Assembly (NCBI GenBank): GCA_029204225.1
Contig: CM055099.1
Span: 40,591,131 to 40,655,130 of the forward strand
DNA length: 64,000 nt
Direction: 5' to 3'
Source: Diphasiastrum complanatum
Taxonomy: Eukaryota > Streptophyta > Lycopodiopsida > Lycopodiales > Lycopodiaceae
Shown: positions 54,147 to 64,000 of the stretch, one piece after another
Position numbering within the stretch: the first letter of the stretch is position 1
Layout of the letters: each line of letters opens with the position of its first letter
Made by a program: the position numbers and the translations under genes
Notes under the pieces: generated by a model
Told to the model about the DNA's origin: nothing
Database searches by the model: none
Seen by the model: the letters and a program-made list of their open reading frames with translations, nothing else

Positions 54147-55319
54147 TTAGCCCCCATATCTGACAAACTGATGTCCTGCAGCTGTACTAGATAGTAGAAC
54201 CACATCATCCGCATAAAGAAGGATAGGGATAACAATATCTGCTAGAGGACAGCCATCCCCACCTTCTTCTCGAATGATCCGCTCAAGGTCGTCAACGTAT
54301 AAAAAAGGCCTGTGAGAAGCCAAGGGATGCCAAACGCTGGAGCAACAAGTGTCGCGGAACTGAATCAAATGCTTTGCGAAAGTCCACAAAGTAGCAATAC
54401 ACTCTCTGTTTTTTTGAACTTCGCCACCTCAATGATACATCTTAGTCTGCTGTGAAGTAGCCTGCTCTAAAACCTGCCTGTCCCATAGCATACAACTCCT
54501 ATGTCTCTGCATGAGCGTTGATGATAGACTGCATAACCGAACCATAAAGCTTAGCCATAGTGTGGCTGATCATAATAGTACGATAGTTGTCTACATTAAG
54601 AGGATCACCAGCCTTAAGTATAGGGTGCAAAAGGTTAGTACACCAAGGTGTGGGAAGGCCAAAAATAACAGATTGGTTAAAATGTAAGAGATGTATGGAG
54701 CAACAACATGGGCAATAGGTTTTAGAAAGCCCATACTTAGGGATTCGACATCAATGACTTTATGGTTTTGGCCATTTTTTATGGCGTTTTCAATCATGGA
54801 CGGAGTGAAAAGGGCGAATTTTGTTGGTCGTGGTGAGAGAGAGATGGAAGGAGAGTCAACTGTATAAAGTTTTGCATTAGAGTCAATCCACGATTCAATG
54901 GCAATAGGAGCTGGCATACAAGAGTTTTTAGAGAACATCTTCCAAAAGGTGGAAGAAGAAGAGTCCAAGGAATCAATGAGTTTCTGTGCCAGAGACTGAA
55001 AGTACGTGGTCTTCTTCCGCAAAGTCATTCTATGGTATTCTCTTTGTTTAGATGCTAAGGTGTCGGGAGAGTGATATTGGGCGTGAACAATCTGCTTGTG
55101 TAGAGAGAGGCACTCATCATCATACCATCTATTGTAAGTGCATTTATGAGATGAAAAAGTTGAACAAAGAAGCGACTGAGATAAAAAGGCGGCTTGTTGG
55201 TCTACTGGAGATGATAAGGGGAAATTGTCGAGCATTGTGGCCAGAGAGGAAGTGTAAGTAGGAAGACCAATTGGAGAGAAGTGTGGAATGCGGAGTCGTA
55301 ATAGGACCAAGAGTAGCAT
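54147..55319 (-). pseudogene. LINE D reverse transcriptase, internally deleted
   Basis: Frame 54591-55319 (YNRWYDDECLSLHKQIVHAQ; FWKMFSKNSCMPAPIAIES) is the linker. Broken frames around 54370-54600 give DNYRTIMISHTMAKLY, YCYFVDFRKAFDSVP (motif A) and then jump to YVDDLERIIREEGGDGCPLA and PILLYADDVVLLSSTAAG (motif C) at 54147-54389. The GVKQGCPLSP block (motif B) is deleted, so RT activity is impossible. Confidence 0.85.
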
Positions 55320-56229
55320 GGCTGAGACAGGAGCAATAGGGAGTGATCAGAGATGGTAGGGTGCATAATATGAAAAGTATGAAGAAATGGAATTAAAGCT
55401 GGTGAGCCAATGAAGTAGTCAACAACGCTGTGTCCACCACCGTGCGGATGGCAGGTAAAAACTGATGAGGATGGCCATTGAGAAAGGCCATTCAGAATGG
55501 CTAAAGAGTGAGCTTCTTCAAGTCCAATCAAGTGTTCTCCAAAGTTTGTAGTTTGGGTATCTGCATCCTGAGAGGTCCTGTCCAAACCATCATCCAAAAC
55601 CTAAATATGTAGGAAATCACTATCTGCATAAAACTGTATCTGCTGGGTATTGGTGCGAGCATTAAAATCGCCTGCTAATAAAATAAGGCCCTGCTGTGAA
55701 AAGCTGGCTATATCATCGGAAAGAGCCTGGAAGGGGTCACCACCATAATCTGCAAAAGTTGATGTCTGAGGCGCAAAATAACGAACTGCTATAAAGAGAT
55801 CTTGAGGTATCCCTAAGAAGTGACCAAAAAACTGTAACCAAATCAATCGTGCAAATGGATCACTTTTGAGTAGCTTGAAATGAGTACGAAAAACTTCCTT
55901 GGTATGACATGCAACACCACCAGAGCCACATGTGGTTTTTCTCTTAAGAAAGGCCTGTACGCTGAATACCATGAGTAATGTTGAATGGGTGGAAGAGGTC
56001 GATACAGTGATTCATGAGTCTCTGCCAAGAGCAAAATATCACATTTCTGTAAAAAGAAGTGAAAATCCCTTGCCGAAGAAGATGAGAGGACACCGTTACA
56101 ATTCCAAAAACCAATTCGTAATGGCTGAGAGAATGTGGGTAAGAGCCGTGAGCAAGCAAGGAAAATGACGGAGGATAAGGAAGTAGGGACGGTAGCTGGA
56201 GAAAGGAGCGTTGACAGCAAGGGACTCAA
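55202..56229 (-). pseudogene. LINE D APE-like endonuclease
   Basis: Frame 55843-56229 has LRIGFWNCNGV and DILLLAETHES (the catalytic Glu block of APE-like nucleases). Frame 55601-55972 has LILLAGDFNARTN (the GDFN block, metal/phosphate binding). Frame 55202-55597 has GLEEAHSLAILNGLS, SVFTCHPHGGGHSVVDYFIG and HPTISDHSLLL (the SDH block with catalytic Asp-His). All major catalytic blocks are visible, spread over three frames, so the gene is broken. This enzyme would nick the target site; in this family that site may be (CT)n DNA. Confidence 0.88.
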
Positions 56230-56506
56230 CTAGGTAGCGATGTAGAGAGTAGCATAGATAGGCACTAGCGCTGAGGCAATAGGAAATAGAGGAGAGATGT
56301 AGAGCGACATTGGAGAAAGATGGGCGCTGAGTTAGCAAGTTGCAAGAGGATCAACGATGGATGTTGTTTAGAAAGATAGATTAGTAATGATCACAAGAAT
56401 ACGGACATTAGGATCCGTGATCGCTACATCGGACAGAGAGGTCGACACTTGCAACACGTTTTTGATTCAAGAAAGCTATATGCTTATGGAGGAGAGGCAG
56501 GGCTGG

Positions 56507-57060
<554 letters not shown>

Positions 57061-57075
<15 letters not shown>

Positions 57076-57500
57076 AGTAAAAGGGTTAAGGGATGTGTTC
57101 ATAAGAGATATAAAATTGGTTTTTCTATTGATAGTAGTAGGCAAAAGATCCCAGAGAAGATAGTTGTTCGCTGTGATAGTCATCCAAACTTGAAGGAGAT
57201 GTACTTTCTTAGAATATCCGTCCAGTTCTACCACACAAGCATCATGTCCTCTTAGTTTCCTTGGGAAATCCATGATAAAAGCTATCATTCCATTGTCAAT
57301 GTGGTGCAAGCCAGTAATGCTTGTGACTTGCCTCGAATACTTTTTTTTTTGGCACTTTTGTGAAACAAAATGGCCACCAATACACGAACAATGAACATTT
57401 TGTAAGAGTTTTGGTCATTGGGAAATGACATTAAGAATATAGAGAGCTCCATGGTGATAAAGTCAAGCATCAATAAGGGAGGGAGTATACTTTGTGTGGG
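57061..57500 (-). pseudogene. Ty3/gypsy integrase fragment
   Basis: Frame 57061-57309 reads HHIDNGMIAFIMDFPRKLRG, HDACVVELDGYSKKVHLLQV, matching the start of the gypsy integrase core (W-ISMDFI--LPR--GHDAI-VVVDR-SK-AHF). The first catalytic Asp is kept (MDF), the second strand DR is changed to DG. Frame 57285-57473 carries upstream debris. Confidence 0.7.
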
Positions 57501-59150
57501 AAAGTTTTAGGACTAGAAGTAATGTTTGAACGGTCTTGGAAACTAAGGCATGCTATATATGCATGCAATAAGTGATCAAATCTATCTAGACTCATAGTAA
57601 AAGTGTCAAAAAATGAGCCAGTAATGACACAAGGTATCTGCATAAGTAGTACTTTTTCTTCCTGCGATGATGGTAGAAAAAGAGCATTAGTAGCAACAAT
57701 GGTCCTCCTTAAGCTGGTTATAGCTTGTAACCCCTATGATGAACTACTGTAAAATTCCTCGGTTAACAAAGAAGATAGCTAGAAAAGAGTGAAATTAGCA
57801 ACAAGGGTCTTCAAGTTGGCTACATCTTATAGTTATTGTAATAAAGTGCTAGACAGATCCTTCGACACCAAAAAAGATGGACTCTCTCATCTCTAGAAAT
57901 TGTAAATGGTCAAATTACTTGTCTTTTGTAGAAGGATAGGTAGACGAGTCTCCTATAGAGGACAATTAAACAATAGCCATCAATTGTTGAGATGACTAGT
58001 GGAGCACCTTTTGATGCTGTTTTTGGAGGTTTAGAACGTACTAATAATTAGGTATGATATCAGCTCAAGTGGCAAAAGCACCTGAGTCCTACTTGATGGT
58101 ACCAATGAAAAACAATGTGTAAAACTAGGGCCTTATGGGCCCAATTAATAACGAATGGGACCACGTACTTAATAATGTCTTAGAGCTTAAATTAGGACAT
58201 GGTGATATAATGTCTGGAAATATCTCCATAACACACTCTAATTTGAGCAAGTGAAAATGTGAGTTTGACGTGAATAGGTTTGGTGCCCTCCCTGCAACTC
58301 AAAAGTTGATAATATTGTGATGTTTGATTCATAACCTGACTATTGGGAACAAACCTGAAAAAAGCGATATAATACAAAGTTGTCAACATATCGACAAGAC
58401 AATCGTGAAAGAAAAAATAGAAGAGTATCACAATATCAGTTGATGATGATTCTCCAACAAATATAATGGATTTCCTTGAAGTACCTTGTATGCTCTCGTA
58501 GTAAAGAATTATGCTTCATTGAGTTCTCCCATAAATAAGCTAGCAAAACCTGAATAGAAAAGCTATCAAGGATATGCTGAGGCTATTGTCTCTAGATGCT
58601 CAACACTTTATGAGTAACTCCTTGTTTTAGAAAGGCACTTAAACTCTTGGGTTTTGACATTGTGTTCAGATTTTATGTGACCTTGAGTAGAGTGCTTACT
58701 AGGAGTTCATGGTTGTAAGTACGATGTTGACTAGTAACCACCTTAGCCATCTAGCCCATTACGGGCTTCCCAAGCAGTGATTTAGTGAGTTCCTTTTTGT
58801 GCAAGAATTTAGAGTGTTATGGACACATTCCATACTTCTTATTGTTTTGTGAGTACCTGCTCAGTTTTCGGACTAACATTCATTCTGATATACTATTTTA
58901 TTACGTTAGGCCGCCCTTTACTTTTGGATAAGACTATTTTAGTGGAAATGACCATTTTGACTTGTAACCTTAATTGGGCACCCTATAGGAAGTCTTAGTT
59001 GGAATCTTCTAGATGGCTGCTAAATTGGTATAGATTAGAGCCAGAGACTTCCATTTCTCAGATTATTGAGCTTGGTGTTTTGAGCTTCTTATAGAGTTCA
59101 ATATTTTTCGGAGATCCCAGTTGAAGAATCGCTTGAGATGTTGGCAGCTA
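57501..59150. other. Gene-free interval
   Basis: No convincing coding pattern, RNA gene or clean repeat was found on either strand. Some of it may be decayed LTR (pyrimidine-rich patches near 58900). Confidence 0.4.
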
Positions 59151-59660
59151 TTATTATTCATTGAGTTTTCTTAGTTGAAAAATGCTTATTGAATGCTGTT
59201 TGCTGTACAATTGTATCAGAGCACTTTCTTGCTATCATTTAGTTGCTGAATTTTTTTCTCCCATCTTTTCCCAACTTAATCCCCATTGGTGCGCTCTCCC
59301 TATGTTGATCTATCATTGATCCACAGGCCCTGTAGCTCCATCCTGCTGCTGTTTGGTCCCTCTTTGACGGTGTATTCAGACAAGATCTTTGAACAACAAG
59401 TTATAGGATTGTTTTTTCCAAATGAAGACCTATTCTCACTTGTCCCCTCGCTCTACTAATCAACAAATACAGATTACTGCTCTTCATCTTTCCAAATGAG
59501 CATTGACTTGGTGGCTTTTTTTCGTGAGTTTGAAGTTGCCAATAAAACAGAGATCAGTATAATCTCGTCCACAATTTGATGAATAACCCTCTCTAGCTCA
59601 CCCATACAAGGAAAAGCAGTAAGATAACAGTAGACTAAGTATGAAAGGTACAAAGAGGAT
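59151..59660 (+). pseudogene. Gypsy PBS, leader and gag start
   Basis: TTGTATCAGAGC at 59211-59222 is a variant tRNA-Met primer site, followed by ACTTTCTTGCTATC as in other leaders here. Broken gag frames around 59420-59600 read MKTYSHLSPRSTNQQIQITA and ALTWWLFFREFEVANKTEIS, the A--WW block of gypsy gag. Confidence 0.6.
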
Positions 59661-59910
59661 CATAATCGAATAGAGAGTCACAGGAGTCAGGTTCCAAGTT
59701 GGAACTTCCAACCAGCCTCCAAGTTTCTTTTCCAGCGTATTTCCTTGTACTATTGCCAAAAAATGACCAATCATGATTGTCCTATTCTTTGATGGATTTT
59801 TCTTATCCCTGTTTATACAAAGGTACAACTATGCTGTGTGTCCACATATCGAGAAAGTCATCAACCAATGCTTGATGAATAAAATTACCTCTTTCCCTAA
59901 TTTGAAAAGT

Positions 59911-60594
59911 TCAAACTGTAGTCCTTTGATGTCTTGTGCTTTCCGTTAAAGGAGCTTGTGATTGCGATCTCCACCTCTTCATAAGTGAAGAAATCTTCAT
60001 CTGGTTGGCTGATTGGTGGGGTGTCAATAATACCCTCCTTTTTTTCCAATCTTTGGCATTGGAGACCCAAAAGTCAAGCTGAATATTTTTTGAAAGTGAT
60101 TTTGGTTTACCCAATAACTTCCTCACGAAAACAATAGAATCTTTTTGCCACATTCTCGAGAGAGTATCTTTTTGACAACTATGTAAAGCCATTAGAAGTA
60201 GGCCATTTATGCAGCCCACTGCAAACAACCAATTCATGGTTACCACAAAGTTGAATAGCTCTTTACCAAAATTTCTAATGGCATTGTCCGCATCCATAGA
60301 GTGTCCTAAATCTTTCTTAGTCTTTTCTTCCAACCAAAGAGGCTTCTCTCCTCCATTTGTAGAAGACTGCATGGGGATTTATATGATATCCCCCTCTTCT
60401 TTGTATTTGACTATATCTAGGCTGATTTCTCCAAATGGATCTTCGTTATCCGAATTCATATCGTGATAGAAAATGGACTTTTGAGGAGCAAAATGGCAAA
60501 CACATAGAAGTACTACCTTGTCTGCTGCCATAATTTGGAGCCATCTGCATTGATTATGTGCATATTTTTTGACGAGCTCAATTGATTCCTCCAA
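59911..60594 (-). pseudogene. LINE endonuclease fragment of a different family
   Basis: Frame 60379-60594 (VVLLCVCHFAPQKSIFYHDM; DPFGEISLDIVKYKEEGDII) and frame 59911-60372 (NAIRNFGKELFNFVVTMNWL; FAVGCINGL) correspond to the Y-Ap---f--F---l---i..-gdiil--gD-N and N--Gk-L--l-----L---NG blocks of APE-like LINE endonucleases. The GDFN block is destroyed by a stop. It differs from LINE D in sequence. No RT follows. Confidence 0.55.
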
Positions 60595-61189
60595 GGATTT
60601 GTATGGAGAGTGGTGGTTGTAAAAAAATTGGCATGCGTATTCAAAGGCATATCAAGAGGCGTCAAACTAAGTAGCAATAATAGTGATTCATAGGAGGGGG
60701 GGATCTATGATGCATAAAAGGTGTAACTTGAGGACTAAGAGCTGTGGGGTTTAGATCATGGGAAATGGTCCATTATGGTGCGTAGTTGGAATGTAAGAGG
60801 AGAATGATCATAAAATGTGGTTGGGAAGACAATCAAGTAAGGGATGCATGGAATTAGAGTAAGCGGCCCCACAAAGTAATTAGCTAATGTGTCTACCGTG
60901 TGGGTGGTGAAATCACCTTACGAAATCCATCTATTTAGACCATTGTAATGAGATTTTTCTAGATGCAATAAGTGTTCTCCATGTGTTGTAACTAGGCTAT
61001 CTCTATCTATGTAGGTTCTACAATTATCATTGCCTTTTGGGAATAGCCTCAAAGAAATGCATAAAAAACTTAAAGGTGGCAAGAAAAATGATCAACAAAT
61101 TTTGAAGCAATGGATTTTCTTGTGGTCTTACCAATGTCTAACTTTGAAAAACATGGAGCTTTCTTTATACTTAGTTTGTATCATAGTGG

Positions 61190-62410
61190 CATGTGGTACC
61201 GCCATTATGGTACCGCGGCCGCCCAAAAATCCGCGGTACCATTTTTTAATATTTAAAAAAAAAAATTTATTTAAAAATAAATAAATTTAGTGGGCAATAT
61301 GGGTATCAGCTTGAAGCTCTTGACGAGAGTAGTGCATTTATGCAGGTTGTTGGTGCTTTTAGCTACAAAATGTGTTAGACAACTAAATAATGCACCTCTC
61401 AGTTTAGTAGTCACTACTAGTTAACCGTGAGCTCAGATTTGTAAGGCCCTCGTTGTCATGCCCATGACTGGTCTCGGGTAGCGTGTCCACGCTAGGGACC
61501 AGTAGACAAACACCCGTAACTTAATTGTGACTATAAGGGAATTGGGGCCCTTATGTGTACATGGTCATAATTAATGGTTGTAGGCCTAAACACTTGATGG
61601 TGGATTTGTATGGGTTTATCAATGAGTCATTGGGAAACTGGATGACGTGGCCCAGATAGGCTGCAGAGGTGTCCAGTGAGGTGTCACAGTGCACTACTAG
61701 TGGTGCATGGGCCTTGGAGGGTATAAGTATACCTATTGGGCTCTCACTAGTGTATGCTTGATAGCATGACCAGTGGCAGGATGCTGCTGGTGTGAGGCCT
61801 CATTCCTCTTTGTGATTGATCCATAGCTTGGGGGCTAGATCCGTTCGATCTAGGTTTGGTTGGGTTGGTTTGTCCACCTTCGGGTTCCCTTGTGTTGCTT
61901 GTGATTGGCATGCTTAGAATAGGATCCTTGGAATGAGGACTTTATACCCGTTATGAGGAGAAGCCATTACTGAGCACGATTGTTAGTATAGGGTCTACTG
62001 TGAGACCATGATGGTTATGAGATGGCTAGATTACAGTTTCTATATAGCAGCAAGTCCTGGGGGGTTCGGGGGTTTGGGGGGCAGAGCCCCCCAACGACGG
62101 GGTCCGGGCCCGACGGTACGACCTCTCATGATTTGGCCTTCCGACTCCTTGAGCGAAAACACACTTTTTGGTGTTTTGCATCCCCTTGGTCCTTTGGCTG
62201 TTAGCTCTCGTCAGAACCGACAACCTGCATAAATGCACTACTCTCGTCAAGAGCTTTAAGTTGATACCCATATTGCCCACTAAATTATTATTATTATTAT
62301 TATTATTTTTTTAAATTTTAAAAAAAAAATGAAAAATAAAATTATATATTATGGTATCGCGGATCATCATGGATCCGCGGTACCAGTATGGATTCGCGGT
62401 ACCGGGATTC
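61190..62410. mobile_element. Long inverted-repeat element rich in GGTACC, non-coding
   Basis: Inner arms 61284-61354 and 62215-62286 are inverted copies with about two mismatches in 66 bases (TTTAGTGGGCAATATGGGTA; then AGCTCTTGACGAGAGTAGTG). Outer arms are AT-rich and then carry GGTACCGC(C/G) and CCGCGGTACCAT words on both sides (61196-61245; 62350-62405). The 0.86-kb centre holds no gene; it contains a GC-rich hairpin (GGGGGGCAGAGCCCCCC, near 62075-62095). A third end of the same type lies at 62800-62900. Target duplication was not resolved. The size and lack of coding fit a MITE-like or fold-back DNA element. Confidence 0.6.
62286..62310. repeat. (ATT)n microsatellite
   Basis: TTATTATTATT run in the AT-rich part of the right arm. 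Confidence 0.9.
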
Positions 62411-62748
62411 GCAAATCCTGGTACTGCTGGATCTATGGTTTGTATTGTCAGCATTGGATTCTTAAAAACACAACAGTGAAGATCCACCATGGGTGATGCT
62501 CCTCTAGTGATCGCAACTCCTAGATCCATTTTGCGATGGTAGCTCCAAGCCATTCTAACAAATTCCCCCAATGATAAGGTTCAGGAGGTCATATGGTGTA
62601 CAAGCAAGTTGCAACAACAAAAGAGTCTATATCTTAAGGCCTGAGCCCTTAAGGAACAAGTCACAAGAGTGGGTACAACCGCTAGTGTCCAAATAGGAAG
62701 GCGCAGAGTATAACAAGTAGGAGTGATAGTTGGTGCACGAATGGGTAT

Positions 62749-62749
62749 A

Positions 62750-62801
<52 letters not shown>
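62749..62801. repeat. (CT)n followed by (AT)n microsatellite
   Basis: About 24 bases of TC followed by about 28 bases of TA. No LINE 3' UTR precedes it, unlike the other CT tracts. Confidence 0.95.
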
Positions 62802-62803
<2 letters not shown>

Positions 62804-62910
62804 TAGTACCCCATGGTACCGCCATTATGGTGCCGCCCTCAGACCCGCGGTACCAAGGCGGCACCATAATAATAATATTTTTTATTATTATTTAAAAAAA
62901 ATTTTAAAAA
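62800..62910. mobile_element. Solitary end of the GGTACC inverted-repeat element
   Basis: CATGGTACCGCCATTATGGT, then CCGCGGTACCA and an AT-rich run, repeats the outer left end at 61190-61260 in the same orientation. No opposite arm follows. Confidence 0.55.
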
Positions 62911-62984
62911 CCCCTTTTACTAGGGTAATTTAGGGTAAAAAATTCAGAAAAAAAAGTGTTAGGGTTTAGAAAAAAGGGGGGACT

Positions 62985-63240
62985 GTACAGGGGGCACTGT
63001 GGGGGAGTAGACCTTGGGTTCAATGGGAGTGCAGCATAATCCGGACAGGTACAGCGTCACATGGGCACTATGGGGGAGCAATACATGGGGCAGGTACAGT
63101 AGCACATGGGCACTGTGGGGGAGCAGGCTATGGGGCCAATGGGAGTGCAACACGTGGGGAAGCAACAAATGGGGGCAGGTACAAGGGCACATGGAGGGAT
63201 CATCAATAGCTGCACATGGGGGAACAGGCTGTGGGGTTAA
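62985..63240. repeat. Degenerate tandem repeat with GGGCACTGTGGGGGAG core
   Basis: GGGCACT(G/A)TGGGGGAG occurs three times, alternating with CAATGGGAGTGCA, GGGGCAGGTACA and GGCACATGG words. Unit length is irregular, about 60-110 bp. Confidence 0.75.
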
Positions 63241-63249
63241 ATAGGCACT

Positions 63250-63440
63250 CACAAGGCTGTGAGAGCCAGTGAGAGGCTGTGAGAGAGAGCCAGTGAGAAG
63301 CTGTGAGAGAGAGGCATTGTGAGAGGCCGTGTCACAGACCTAGTGAGAGGCTGTGAGAGGGAGGCTGTGAGAGAGCCAGTGAGAGCCATTGAGAGGCTGT
63401 GAGAGCCAGTGAGAGCCATTGAGAGGCTGTGAGAACCAGT
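63250..63440. repeat. Minisatellite GAGAGGCTGTGAGAGCCAGT
   Basis: GAG(A/G)CCAGTGAGA, GCCATTGAGA and GGCTGTGAGA modules of about 10-12 bp recur head to tail to just before ATG 63463. Confidence 0.85.
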
Positions 63441-63462
63441 TCGAGAAACAGGGTGTCGTGAG

Positions 63463-63564
63463 ATGGCGGAGCGCATACCACCAAGGCCTGAGGGCGAAGC
63501 CAGGAGGAAGCTCGAGGAAGTTGTCCGAAGGCACAACGAACCCCAGCCGTATGTGGCGGGCTAC
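63463..63564 (+). CDS. Possible first exon of an unidentified gene
   Basis: ATG 63463 opens a GC-rich 34-codon stretch (MAERIPPRPEGEARRKLEEV; then VRRHNEPQPYVAGY) ending in phase 0 at CTAC|GTATCG. The codon usage and charged, helical look differ from the surrounding AT-rich DNA, and the following sequence (TATCGGATACC...) no longer looks coding. The preceding minisatellite would lie in the promoter or leader. I cannot name the family; it may also be a captured gene piece. Confidence 0.35.
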
Positions 63565-63924
63565 GTATCGGATACCACTGTTGAATTAATGTTCAATGTG
63601 TTTTTTGTGCAACGCATGCCTGGTGTAATGCAGTGTAATATGTGTGTTTATGAAATGCTATAAAGGGGGTTGTATTTCTGTGTTGTGCATCTGCTATCAA
63701 TCTCTATAATTGAAACTAATTGAAAATACGCACATACCATTCAAAATAAAATTTAAAACAGAGCATCACAATTACAAATTGACAAATACACAATGTGCAG
63801 CGAATAAAGTACGTCCAACACTAGATATAATATGGAAAATGGTCTGAATACAGTGTTCAACCATCTGGCCGCCAAACATGGAACATGATATTAAACTGTT
63901 AAAAATAAAATAATAGAGCTACAA

Positions 63925-64000
63925 TCAATGCTTTGGCTCTAACTCAGACGAATGCTCCGGAGACAACTCAGGGCTCCGAGCTGACTCTCGCAACTGATAT
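63925..64000 (-). CDS. Possible C-terminal exon running off the window
   Basis: On - the last bases read QLRESARSPELSPEHSSELE, then PKH and a stop at 63925-63927. It is short, charged and serine-rich. Nothing further can be said without the next sequence. Confidence 0.2.
   Translation of the reverse strand, partial: YQLRESARSPELSPEHSSELEPKH

Noticed and set aside
60775-60812. MVRSWNVRGE on +, resembling the start of a LINE endonuclease
   Set aside because: Only ten residues before a stop and nothing recognisable follows; a chance match is possible.

Overview
This window looks like nuclear DNA of a land plant with a large, retrotransposon-rich genome. I saw no operons, Shine-Dalgarno sites, CRISPR arrays, rRNA or tRNA genes. 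The sequence holds spliced host exons in compatible phase, plant-type Ty1/copia and Ty3/gypsy elements with initiator-tRNA-Met primer sites (TGGTATCAGAGC and variants), and L1-like LINEs. A fern, lycophyte or gymnosperm would fit, but the species cannot be fixed from this sequence alone.

Layout. 1-5.4 kb: two copies of a roughly 2.7 kb unit in tandem, each a LINE 3' fragment on + followed by related sequence; the second copy carries exons of an acidic host protein on - (start codon at 6150). 6.4-12.2 kb: short direct repeats, a probable copia LTR, a gypsy integrase scrap (+) and a copia gag/protease scrap (-). 12.3-48.4 kb: one host gene on +, read as eight phase-compatible exons (12315-12329, 12545-12674, 12920-12963, 20284-20404, 20793-20891, 36668-36766, 36909-36968, 48258-about 48345). 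Three of its introns (about 7.3, 15.8 and 11.3 kb) are swollen by retrotransposons: a copia element and a chromovirus scrap in the first; a nest of gypsy elements in the second; a copia inside the LTR of another copia in the third. 48.8-56.6 kb: two LINEs on - arranged head to tail, separated and bounded by long (GA)n/(CT)n tracts. 56.6-61 kb: LTR, gag, integrase and LINE endonuclease scraps. 61.2-62.9 kb: a non-coding element with long inverted repeats rich in GGTACC. 63-64 kb: tandem minisatellites, then a possible first exon (+) and a possible last exon (-) of neighbouring genes.

Two insertions can be read exactly. A copia element at 40613-47029 is flanked by GGAGA on both sides and sits in the 5' LTR of an older copia element. 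A gypsy-like element at 27917-33926 is flanked by GGCCC on both sides and splits the reverse transcriptase of an older gypsy element, whose reading frame rejoins cleanly across the insertion.

The best candidates for something undescribed are: (1) a LINE family whose 3' ends, and in two copies whose 5' ends, lie on (CT)n tracts, suggesting microsatellite-targeted integration; (2) a gypsy-like family with gag, protease remnants and the integrase C-terminal half, but with RT, RNase H and the integrase catalytic region replaced by a Trp/His-rich reading frame shared by two copies, and with LTR ends AGTTA...TAACT instead of TG...CA; (3) the GGTACC inverted-repeat element. Nearly all transposon reading frames carry stops or frameshifts, so they are probably relics.
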